This document shows positions 1 to 4,868 of a stretch of DNA of 5,856 nucleotides, piece by piece. The notes under the pieces are model-generated. The model was not told the origin of the DNA. It searched no databases and worked only from the letters and a program-made list of their open reading frames with translations. The stretch is taken from NCBI GenBank assembly GCA_024639025.1, contig JAHEJF010000057.1, positions 2,336-8,191 on the forward strand, given 5' to 3'. Both the position numbers and the translations under genes were made by a program. Position 1 is the stretch's first letter. Each line of letters opens with the position of its first letter. The DNA is from Ahrensia sp. (GTDB taxonomy: Bacteria; Pseudomonadota; Alphaproteobacteria; Rhizobiales; Rhizobiaceae).

Positions 1-2
1 TG

Positions 3-401
3 GCGTCAATTGATGAAGCACTGTCTGATGTGGGTCTTGCCCAGTATGGTGAGCGTCTGCCAGCGCAATTGTCTGGCGGAGAGCGGCAAAGAGTGGCGCT
101 GGCGCGGGTATTGGTTCGGCGCAAACCGATATTGATTTTAGATGAGGCGTTTGCTTCGTTGGGGCCGGGATTGCGCGATGAAATGCTGGATCTTGTTGGT
201 GAGCTTACAAGTGCTCACAGTATGTCGACACTCATGGTGACGCATGCGCCTGAAGATGCACTGAGAATCGCTGAGAATCTGGTTTTCTTGGACAAGGGAA
301 GGATTGTGCTTACGGGCGGGGCTTCCGATTTATTAACCGGCAACGGCGACAATCCGCTCATAAGATCTTATTTGGGGGCCGCTATTCCACCAAAAAAATG
401 A
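3..401 (+). CDS. thiQ: ABC transporter ATP-binding subunit, C-terminal part (ThiQ-like, probable thiamine importer ATPase)
   Basis: This is the 3' end of an ATPase subunit that would power an ABC importer at the cytoplasmic face of the inner membrane. The reading frame is open to the left edge, so the start, Walker A and Q-loop lie outside; 132 residues are visible. They include the ABC signature LSGGERQRVALAR, a Walker B of the form ILILDEAF with the catalytic Glu, and the H-loop His in LMVTHAPED. The stretch after Walker B (SLGPGLRDEMLDLV) resembles ThiQ of the ThiBPQ thiamine/TPP importer, where E. coli has SALDPALRQEMLTLV as I recall it. The D-loop Asp is Gly here, and the usual Pro after the Walker B Glu is Ala. 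The ABC ATPase call is certain; the thiamine assignment rests on short-range similarity, because the permease and binding-protein genes are outside the window. Another small-molecule importer ATPase is the alternative. Confidence 0.8.
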   Translation, partial: ASIDEALSDVGLAQYGERLPAQLSGGERQRVALARVLVRRKPILILDEAFASLGPGLRDEMLDLVGELTSAHSMSTLMVTHAPEDALRIAENLVFLDKGRIVLTGGASDLLTGNGDNPLIRSYLGAAIPPKK

Positions 402-405
402 CGTT

Positions 406-431
406 GTTTTGCCCGATTTTTGAGGCAAAAC
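406..431 (+). terminator. weak hairpin after the ABC ATPase gene
   Basis: An 8-bp perfect inverted repeat, GTTTTGCC at 406-413 and GGCAAAAC at 424-431 with a 10-base loop, begins 5 bases after the stop codon. Its position fits a transcription end, but no T-run follows on the plus strand, so it is at best a weak or Rho-assisted terminator or a 3'-end-protecting hairpin. Confidence 0.3.
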
Positions 432-453
432 CGGCATCGGCATTGAAAATTCT

Positions 454-482
454 TTGCGACCGCTGCCGCAAATCGTTATGCA
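454..482 (+). promoter_or_regulatory. possible promoter for the M48 protease gene
   Basis: A TTGCGA box at 454-459 and a TATGCA box at 477-482 are separated by 17 bases, giving a weak sigma-70-like match (about 4 of 6 and 3 of 6). It lies in the 120-base gap before the M48 gene, about 35 bases ahead of the earliest start codon. A second -10-like hexamer, TGTAAT at 509-514, has no partner -35 and would give an almost leaderless message for the GTG at 523. Both are eye-matched only. Confidence 0.22.
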
Positions 483-522
483 CACAAAGAAAATTAAGCA
501 AAAATCGCTGTAATCGGCACAA

Positions 523-2034
523 GTGAAACATTCTGGATATTCGGATAAATTGAAGCGCAATCAAACAGTACAAAGTAATGCGTGGATGCGCGTTTGCGCG
601 CTCATCACTTTTGCGGGTGTGAGCGGATGCAGCTCGTTTGGCGACCTTGTGGGTGATCCATCAATAACGCCATCCAGTTCTCCTATTATTGCAGAGAATG
701 TGCGCTCGGGTCGATTGGCTCGCTTGGGTGCCTCCCAGCATCCCCGGATTCTGGCCTCTTATGGTGGTGAATACGCGAATGTGAAGCTGGAGCGCATGGT
801 CGCGGGCATTGTTGGCAAGCTTGTCACGGTATCCGATAATCCAGAGCAGGTGTACCAGATTTCGATACTGGATTCGCCGGTGGTCAATGCTTTCGCCTTG
901 CCCGGCGGCTATTTGTATGTTTCTCGCGGGCTTTTGGCGCTGGCCAGTGACTCGGCCGAACTTGCCGCGGTTATTGCGCATGAAATGGGCCATGTGACGG
1001 CAAACCATGGCGTGCTGCGACAGAAAAAGGAACAAGAAGCAGCTCTGGCGGAACGCATTGTGGCCGAGGCAATCTCGGACAAGAATGCGGGTCGGCGCGC
1101 CTTGGCACGCGGACGCATCGAACTTGCACAGTTTTCCCGCAATCAGGAGCTCGAAGCTGACGCAATTGGCATCGCAGCCATTGGCGAGGTCGGCTATGAC
1201 CCTTACGCAGCCGCAGCATTTCAGAAGCACATGGCCGATTTTACAAAGTACCGAAGTGCCGCAGGAAACAATGATCAAGGGATTGATTTTCTATCCACGC
1301 ACCCTTCAACGCCACAACGCATCAATCTGGCCATCGGCCACGCACGAAAATTTGGACCAGTAGGGATCGGCGTCAGAGATCGGGAAAACTATCTTTCCGG
1401 TATTGACGGCATGCTGTTTGGCGATAGCACTGACGAAGGTTATGTTCGTGGCCAACGCTACAGCCATGTAAATCTTGGAATTACCTTCGAGTTTCCTGCC
1501 GGATTCGATATCGAGAACAATCCTGAAGCGGTTCTGGCAGCCCGTCCGTCCGATGGTGCGGCGGTGCGCTTTGATGGCGATGATGTCGCGCCTGCGCAGG
1601 ACCTGACAGAATATTTGCTCAGTGGTTGGATTGAAGGCCTTGATACCGGGTCGGTTCAGGCCATCAAGATCAATGGGCTGGATGCAGCCCGCGCACAAGC
1701 TTCGGCAGGGCGGTGGGACTTCGATATCACCGTGGTGCGCGCTAATGATGCAGTGTACCGAATCTTGACGGCACTACCCACAGGTTCAATCGATCTTGAA
1801 CAGTTGGCCACGCAGGTTCGAAACAGCTTTCGTTTGTTGAGTGCGGCTGAAAAACGAAATCTGAAACCTCTGCGCGTACGCTTGGTGAAGGCGGCAGCGG
1901 GCGATACCTCAGCGAAACTGGCGGCAAGAATGAACGACGTCCCAGACCCGTTGGCGCTGTTTATAGCCCTTAACGGTTTGGAGAGCGGCGAGAGCCTGGT
2001 TACAGGACAGCATTACAAAATCATAACACCCTAG
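523..2034 (+). CDS. M48 family zinc metalloprotease, probable lipoprotein with a LysM-like C-terminal segment
   Basis: This is a zinc-dependent endopeptidase of the M48 (Ste24/HtpX/BepA) class. It is predicted to be lipid-anchored on the periplasmic side and to act in envelope protein quality control (family inference). Numbered from the GTG at 523, the zinc motif is HEMGH at residues 153-157, the catalytic Glu is 154, and the third ligand is probably Glu209 in NQELEAD. The upstream strand VVNAFALPGGYLYV is also typical of M48. The M48 domain covers about residues 68-265, followed by a region of unknown fold. Residues about 447-503 (RVRLVKAAAGDT through ALNGLESGESLVTGQHYKII) look like a degenerate LysM or related module. 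A lipobox, GVSG before Cys36, follows a hydrophobic stretch. The start is uncertain: GTG 523, TTG 550 and ATG 586 would give signal peptides of 35, 26 and 14 residues, and none has a good Shine-Dalgarno sequence. No TPR repeats are seen, unlike BepA. The gene converges on rpoH with 12 bases between stops. Confidence 0.9.
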   Translation: MKHSGYSDKLKRNQTVQSNAWMRVCALITFAGVSGCSSFGDLVGDPSITPSSSPIIAENVRSGRLARLGASQHPRILASYGGEYANVKLERMVAGIVGKLVTVSDNPEQVYQISILDSPVVNAFALPGGYLYVSRGLLALASDSAELAAVIAHEMGHVTANHGVLRQKKEQEAALAERIVAEAISDKNAGRRALARGRIELAQFSRNQELEADAIGIAAIGEVGYDPYAAAAFQKHMADFTKYRSAAGNNDQGIDFLSTHPSTPQRINLAIGHARKFGPVGIGVRDRENYLSGIDGMLFGDSTDEGYVRGQRYSHVNLGITFEFPAGFDIENNPEAVLAARPSDGAAVRFDGDDVAPAQDLTEYLLSGWIEGLDTGSVQAIKINGLDAARAQASAGRWDFDITVVRANDAVYRILTALPTGSIDLEQLATQVRNSFRLLSAAEKRNLKPLRVRLVKAAAGDTSAKLAARMNDVPDPLALFIALNGLESGESLVTGQHYKIITP

Positions 2035-2046
2035 GTGATCGATTAA

Positions 2047-2913
2047 TCATGCATAGGACGCCAGGTCAGCTCGATTATCGCTGACGAGCGCCGATTTCAT
2101 CTTCTCGAGCGCGCGGTTTTCGATCTGACGCACACGTTCTTTGGAGATTCCCAGTTCATTGCCAAGTGATTCCAGTGTTGCGCCTTCTTCGGAAAGCTTT
2201 CTCTTGCGGATGATCTTCAGTTCACGCTCATTGAGTACTTGCATGGCATCACGCAACCAGGACGTACGTCGATTGCCATCGATGCTTTCTTCAACCAACG
2301 CATCCTGCAGGGGGCGGTCATCGACAAGAAAGTCCATTCTTGTGGCAGAGCCTGAATCATCATCACTAACGGGGGCGTGCAAGGATGTGTCCGAGCCTGA
2401 AAGCCGTGAATCCATAAGCGCAACGTCTTTCGTGGAAACGCCCAGCGCTTGCGAAATCTCCTGGTAAACATCCGGCTGAGATATCAGGTCGCCATTGCGC
2501 GCCAGTTTGGCCCGAAGGCGACGCAGATTAAAGAACAACGCTTTTTGGGATGAGCTGGTTCCACCGCGCACGATCGACCAGTTGCGCAGGATATAATCCT
2601 GCATGGAAGCTCTTATCCACCAGGTTGCATATGTTGAAAAGCGGACCTCGCGCGCAGGTTCAAATCTGGCGGCGGCTTCAAGCAGTCCGACATATCCCTC
2701 CTGAATGAGGTCACTCATCGGCAAACCGAAATTGCGGAATTTGGATGCCATCGAGATGACGAGACGCATATGAGCGGTTGTAATTTTATGGAGCGCTTCC
2801 TGGTCCTGCTGTTCTTTCCAGGCGATGGCGAGTTGATGCTCTTCCTCACGCTCGAGATAGGGCGCCTTCATTGCGTTTCGGATCATATCTCGGCGCGCAG
2901 GTTCGGTCGTCAT
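2047..2913 (-). CDS. rpoH: RNA polymerase sigma-32 factor, RpoH type (probably the RpoH2 paralogue)
   Basis: This is an alternative sigma factor that directs RNA polymerase to heat-shock and related stress promoters. The protein is 288 residues, normal for alphaproteobacterial RpoH. Region 2 spans about residues 45-115, with DLIQEG at 68-73 and the -10-melting segment FSTYATWWIRASMQDYI at 92-108. The RpoH box is Q-K-A-L-F-F-N-L-R at 123-131, which separates sigma-32 from RpoD and RpoS. Region 4.2 carries the helix-turn-helix TLESLGNELGISKERVRQIE at 246-265. The ATG at 2913 is backed by an AGGAG 6 bases upstream. Rhizobia usually carry two or more rpoH genes; the copy beside carD is, from memory, the rpoH2 type, which in some relatives answers to general or oxidative stress rather than heat alone. 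That sub-assignment is inference. The gene follows carD in the same direction but lies beyond a strong terminator, so it is probably transcribed separately. No clear terminator follows its stop. Confidence 0.95.
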   Translation of the reverse strand: MTTEPARRDMIRNAMKAPYLEREEEHQLAIAWKEQQDQEALHKITTAHMRLVISMASKFRNFGLPMSDLIQEGYVGLLEAAARFEPAREVRFSTYATWWIRASMQDYILRNWSIVRGGTSSSQKALFFNLRRLRAKLARNGDLISQPDVYQEISQALGVSTKDVALMDSRLSGSDTSLHAPVSDDDSGSATRMDFLVDDRPLQDALVEESIDGNRRTSWLRDAMQVLNERELKIIRKRKLSEEGATLESLGNELGISKERVRQIENRALEKMKSALVSDNRADLASYA

Positions 2914-2919
2914 CTTGGT

Positions 2920-2924
2920 CTCCT
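2920..2924 (-). promoter_or_regulatory. Shine-Dalgarno of rpoH
   Basis: AGGAG on the minus strand, 6 bases before the ATG at 2913, is a near-ideal site that fixes the rpoH start. Confidence 0.8.
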
Positions 2925-2943
2925 GAGATGCATATCTGGATGC

Positions 2944-2970
2944 TCAATAGTTTGTACGACCGAGAGTCAA
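2944..2970 (-). promoter_or_regulatory. possible rpoH promoter
   Basis: Reading leftwards, a TTGACT box (2970-2965) is followed after 15 bases by TATTGA (2949-2944), about 30 bases before the rpoH ATG. The -35 is close to the consensus, but the spacer is shorter than the usual 17 and the -10 is weak. A promoter is expected in this gap because the carD terminator isolates rpoH. No extracytoplasmic-function general-stress motif (GGAAC then CGTT) was found in the gap. Confidence 0.3.
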
Positions 2971-3028
2971 TTTTGGATCATCGCTGCGCCACACAATTGG
3001 CGGCGAAATTTGTGCCGAGTCCAGACGC

Positions 3029-3060
3029 AAAAACGCCCGCTCGATGAAAGGAGCGGCCGT
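3029..3060 (-). terminator. intrinsic terminator of carD
   Basis: Reading leftwards from 3060, the stem arm ACGGCCGCTC, an 8-base loop and the arm GAGCGGGCGT form a 10-position stem with a single G-G mismatch, very GC-rich. A run of five T residues (3033-3029) overlaps and follows its base. It starts 20 bases after the carD stop codon and should separate carD from rpoH transcription. Confidence 0.85.
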
Positions 3061-3080
3061 TCATTGGATGAAGACCGATA

Positions 3081-3677
3081 TCAGGCGGCTTTTTCTTCGC
3101 CGTTTTCGGCTTTTTCTTCAGTCTCGGCTTCCTCGCCCTCAGCTTTTGGACCGCGACGCGGACCTTTGTTGAGGTTTGTTTCGATGAGGCGAACTGATTC
3201 AGTATCGGTTATCTTTTTGACGACCGTGATCTCGCGAGCCATGCGATCCAGCGCCTGTTCATAGAGCTGACGCTCAGAATAGGATTGTTCTGGCTGGTTC
3301 TCTGCGCGATAGAGATCGCGCACGACCTCTGCAATGGAGATCAAATCGCCGGAATTGATTTTTGCATCATATTCCTGCGCCCGGCGCGACCACATTGTGC
3401 GTTTCACGCGCGCACGACCTTGCGTAACCTTCAATGCACGATCGACAAAGTCAGACTCTGACAGTTTGCGCATTCCGATGGAAAGTGCTTTTGCGACCGG
3501 AACCTTCAGACGCATTTTGTCCTTCTGAAACTCAATGACAAAAAGCTCAAGCGTAATGCCAGCGACTTCCTGCTCTTCAATAGCCTTGATCTGACCAACG
3601 CCATGCGCTGGGTAAACAATGAACTCACCAGTTTTAAAACCTTGACGTTGAGATGTTTTTTTAGGCGCGGATGCCAT
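3081..3677 (-). CDS. carD: CarD/CdnL family RNA polymerase-binding transcription regulator
   Basis: CarD/CdnL proteins bind the RNA polymerase beta subunit and stabilise the open complex at promoters, notably rRNA promoters. They are global factors rather than repressors of single operons. The 198-residue protein has the N-terminal RNAP-interaction (Tudor-like) domain at about residues 14-70, recognisable from FKTGEFIVYPAHGVGQI. A helical DNA-contacting domain follows at about 75-165. Trp96 in KRTMWSRRAQEY corresponds to the Trp that, in characterised homologues, wedges at the upstream edge of the -10 bubble. Residues about 171-198 form a disordered tail with a short basic patch (GPRRGPK) and then a Glu/Ala-rich acidic end; this tail is longer than in the shortest family members. 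The ATG at 3677 is preceded by AGGAG with a rather long 9-base spacing. The gene is monocistronic by context: its own promoter lies about 200 bases upstream and a strong terminator lies downstream. Confidence 0.95.
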   Translation of the reverse strand: MASAPKKTSQRQGFKTGEFIVYPAHGVGQIKAIEEQEVAGITLELFVIEFQKDKMRLKVPVAKALSIGMRKLSESDFVDRALKVTQGRARVKRTMWSRRAQEYDAKINSGDLISIAEVVRDLYRAENQPEQSYSERQLYEQALDRMAREITVVKKITDTESVRLIETNLNKGPRRGPKAEGEEAETEEKAENGEEKAA

Positions 3678-3686
3678 GTCTCATTA

Positions 3687-3691
3687 CTCCT
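3687..3691 (-). promoter_or_regulatory. Shine-Dalgarno of carD, at long spacing
   Basis: AGGAG on the minus strand lies 9 bases before the ATG at 3677. A second ATG at 3684-3682, out of frame, sits only 2 bases from it and opens an 8-codon frame ending in TAA at 3663-3661, inside carD. That ATG is too close to the site for efficient use, so the ATG at 3677 is preferred; it also begins the conserved family N-terminus. Confidence 0.65.
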
Positions 3692-3693
3692 GC

Positions 3694-3711
3694 CCGAAAT
3701 ACTATTTTCGG
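3694..3711 (-). repeat. hairpin just upstream of the carD ribosome site
   Basis: A perfect 6-bp inverted repeat (CCGAAA and TTTCGG around a 6-base loop) ends 2 bases before the AGGAG of carD. In the mRNA it would form a small hairpin beside the ribosome site. It could modulate initiation or be incidental in AT-rich DNA. Confidence 0.4.
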
Positions 3712-3784
3712 ATTTATGATTTTTAGCCGAAGCCCCTTTTTTATGGCGTTTCAAAAAATTGCGACCAGCAAAAAAGGCCCGAAC

Positions 3785-3808
3785 AGATATCGCAGAAGCG
3801 ATCCATCT
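3785..3808 (-). repeat. bulged stem-loop in the carD leader, possible attenuator
   Basis: On the minus strand AGAT, a GG bulge, ATCGC, the loop TTCT, then GCGAT and ATCT give 9 base pairs with one 2-base bulge. A run of six T residues (3775-3770) follows after 9 bases, further than in a standard intrinsic terminator, so premature termination is possible but not typical. Confidence 0.35.
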
Positions 3809-3824
3809 CAGACCTTGTCATTGA

Positions 3825-3840
3825 CTTATCCGCGGATAAG
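3825..3840. repeat. perfect 16-base palindrome, candidate operator
   Basis: CTTATCCGCGGATAAG reads identically on both strands. It lies about 40-55 bases downstream of the proposed carD transcription start and about 150 bases before its start codon. The symmetry and length fit a dimeric regulator site; as RNA it could form a 6-bp stem with a CGCG loop. I do not recognise it as a named operator. Confidence 0.45.
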
Positions 3841-3864
3841 AACTGAAGTTGGGCTACAATTTTC

Positions 3865-3884
3865 CGTTAAAAACGCCATTAACG
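3865..3884. repeat. CGTTAA-N8-TTAACG inverted repeat at the likely carD transcription start
   Basis: Two perfect 6-base arms (3865-3870 and 3879-3884) flank 8 bases. Given the promoter at 3916-3888, this repeat covers roughly positions -3 to +17 of carD transcription, where a bound protein would block initiation. It resembles a CtrA box but the spacing is one base too long. Confidence 0.35.
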
Positions 3885-3887
3885 AAG

Positions 3888-3916
3888 TGTATAACATAAA
3901 AATCAGCAAATTTCAA
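3888..3916 (-). promoter_or_regulatory. probable carD promoter
   Basis: On the minus strand TTGAAA (3916-3911, 5 of 6 to consensus), a 17-base spacer and TATACA (3893-3888, 4 of 6) form the best sigma-70-like promoter in the window. The start point would fall near 3881, giving a leader of about 204 bases before the carD ATG. Matched by eye, without a scored search. Confidence 0.5.
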
Positions 3917-4022
3917 CGGGTTGCGCCACATTGCAGCGCAGCAATCCAGAAGATGAAAACTTAGGTTAACGCATCTTAGCCCAGCGCGTTGCATTTGTAT
4001 GCAGCCGAGACTTTTTGCACGT

Positions 4023-4361
4023 TCAGTCGCCTTCACCTGGCGCCGGTGAAAAGAACTGCTCATACTTGTTTGCAACACCGTCAAATTCCTTCCCATCGGC
4101 GGGTCCGTCGCGCTTGATGGTGATATTGGGCCACTTGTCGGCATACTCGGTGTTGATCTTCAACCATTGGTCCAGGCCCGGTTCGGTATCGGGCTTAATT
4201 GCTTCGGCTGGACATTCAGGCTCGCATACGCCGCAGTCAATGCACTCATCCGGGTGGATTACGAGCATATTTTCGCCTTCATAGAAGCAGTCCACCGGAC
4301 ACACTTCCACACAGTCCATATATTTGCACTTGATGCAGTTATCGACGACGATGTAAGTCAC
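4023..4361 (-). CDS. fdxA: FdxA, 7Fe-8S ([3Fe-4S][4Fe-4S]) ferredoxin
   Basis: This is a soluble cytoplasmic electron carrier of the Azotobacter vinelandii ferredoxin I class. The 112-residue protein shows the full cysteine set at the family positions: Cys9, Cys17 and Cys50 for the 3Fe-4S cluster, and Cys21, Cys40, Cys43 and Cys46 for the 4Fe-4S cluster. Cys12 and Cys25 are the usual non-ligand cysteines. [20 protein letters not shown] and [20 protein letters not shown] are nearly identical to FdI as I recall it. The C-terminal half keeps the WPNIT segment typical of FdxA. The start is GTG at 4361, supported by a GGAG 7 bases upstream and by the conserved N-terminus. Partners are not visible; the neighbours do not suggest nitrogen fixation, and the gene is a common housekeeping ferredoxin in alphaproteobacteria. 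A 105-base gap to the upstream S4 gene with an inverted repeat suggests its own regulation. Confidence 0.95.
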   Translation of the reverse strand: MTYIVVDNCIKCKYMDCVEVCPVDCFYEGENMLVIHPDECIDCGVCEPECPAEAIKPDTEPGLDQWLKINTEYADKWPNITIKRDGPADGKEFDGVANKYEQFFSPAPGEGD

Positions 4362-4368
4362 TTCACCA

Positions 4369-4372
4369 CTCC
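4369..4372 (-). promoter_or_regulatory. Shine-Dalgarno that fixes the GTG start of fdxA
   Basis: GGAG on the minus strand lies 7 bases before the GTG at 4361. It supports this non-ATG start, which also gives the conserved family N-terminus MTYIVVDNC. Confidence 0.7.
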
Positions 4373-4408
4373 AGCGAACCTGTCATTTTCGGCTTGATTA
4401 AGCGTAAT

Positions 4409-4423
4409 TTGCCAAGCTGGCAA
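4409..4423. repeat. 15-base inverted repeat upstream of fdxA, candidate operator
   Basis: TTGCCA and TGGCAA arms surround a 3-base centre, a perfect dyad of 6 bp per arm. It lies 48-62 bases before the fdxA start. A TTGACT (-35-like) hexamer at 4433-4428 on the minus strand would place the repeat in the promoter spacer, but no good -10 follows at 16-18 bases. Confidence 0.4.
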
Positions 4424-4466
4424 GTCCAGTCAATGCGACAGAAAAGACCTCAAATTCAACACGGGG

Positions 4467-4868
4467 TTATAAGTTGCGCAGACGGTCCATTTCGCGACGC
4501 TCTTTTTTCGTCGGTCTGCCGGTGCCGGGGTCGCGTTTTGCTGGAAGAGCGGAAAATTTGGTCGCTGATTTTTCAATCGGCGGCGGTGACATGTCTTCAT
4601 AAAGGGTTCGTGCTTCTGCGGCCGGACCACGCCGCGTTCCGCAGTTGAGGATCTTCACGATCTTGATGGCTCTCTCCAGCGAAATTGTCAGCACATCATC
4701 GGGCTTCACCGCAGTGCTAGGCTGGTTGGTTTTCTCTGCGTTTATGCGCACATGTCCGGCGCCAATCATCTTGGCTGCCAGCGTTCTTGATTTCATAATG
4801 CGTGCGTAAAAGAGCCATTTGTCCAATCGGATGCGTGCTGGCCCGGGATCGCTGGCACGTTCAGCCAT
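4467..4868 (-). CDS. S4-domain RNA-binding protein, Hsp15-like
   Basis: This small RNA-binding protein resembles E. coli Hsp15 (HslR), which binds free 50S subunits carrying a stalled nascent chain and helps recycle them. The 133-residue protein has an S4 domain at about residues 12-72. Its signature is IRLDKWLFYARIMKSRTLAAKMI at 13-35 followed by the GHVRIN turn. A basic tail contains GRPTKKERREMDRLR at about 117-131, matching the conserved end of alphaproteobacterial Hsp15-like proteins. The ATG at 4868 shares one base with the helicase stop (TAATG), so translation is probably coupled; a weak GGGA lies just upstream. Pairing with an upstream RNA/DNA helicase and lying near an rpoH gene both fit an RNA or stress role, but a heat-shock promoter is not visible. 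A general tRNA/rRNA-binding S4 protein of unknown function is the alternative. Confidence 0.85.
   Translation of the reverse strand: MAERASDPGPARIRLDKWLFYARIMKSRTLAAKMIGAGHVRINAEKTNQPSTAVKPDDVLTISLERAIKIVKILNCGTRRGPAAEARTLYEDMSPPPIEKSATKFSALPAKRDPGTGRPTKKERREMDRLRNL

Larger units (their letters stand above)
3678..4022. other. 345-base gene-free region between fdxA and carD
   Basis: No convincing protein is encoded on either strand, and the stretch is visibly more AT-rich than the flanking genes. Reading leftwards it holds: weak hairpins after fdxA (TGCAT/ATGCA at 4003-3990 and AACGC/GCGTT at 3990-3968, neither with a T-run); the proposed carD promoter (3916-3888); an inverted repeat over the likely start point (3884-3865); a 16-base palindrome (3840-3825); a 9-bp bulged stem (3808-3785) followed by a T6 run; a widely spaced CCTTTTTT/AAAAAAGG inverted repeat (3777-3735); and the hairpin beside the carD ribosome site. 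It is best read as a long, structured carD leader plus the 3' end of the fdxA message. No tRNA or known riboswitch was recognised. Confidence 0.6.

Noticed and set aside
661..1278. Long open frame on the minus strand opposite the M48 gene (205 codons)
   Set aside because: It lies wholly antisense to a well-supported protease with intact zinc motifs; its product is Cys/Arg-rich without recognisable domains and has no ribosome site.
2035..2049. Shared bidirectional terminator between the M48 gene and rpoH
   Set aside because: Only 12 bases separate the stops; the visible dyads (GATTAATC and a 4-bp TGAT/ATCA) are too small and AT-rich to form a terminator stem.
2914..3028. General-stress ECF sigma promoter before rpoH
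   Set aside because: rpoH2 genes in relatives can be under an ECF sigma factor, but no GGAAC element with a correctly spaced CGTT was found on the minus strand.
2770..3264. Plus-strand open frame of 164 codons across the rpoH start, the gap and the carD end
   Set aside because: It is antisense to two certain genes and crosses the carD terminator; the protein has no recognisable domain.
3663..3684. Short upstream peptide (7 residues) overlapping the carD start
   Set aside because: Its ATG is only 2 bases from the AGGAG, too close for normal initiation, and a frame this short arises readily by chance.
3867..3882. CtrA binding box (TTAA-N7-TTAA)
   Set aside because: The two TTAA elements are separated by 8 bases, not 7, so it does not meet the consensus; kept only as an inverted repeat.
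3671..3964. Plus-strand open frame of 97 codons in the carD upstream region
   Set aside because: It has no convincing ribosome site and no recognisable domain, and it runs through the predicted carD promoter and leader structures.
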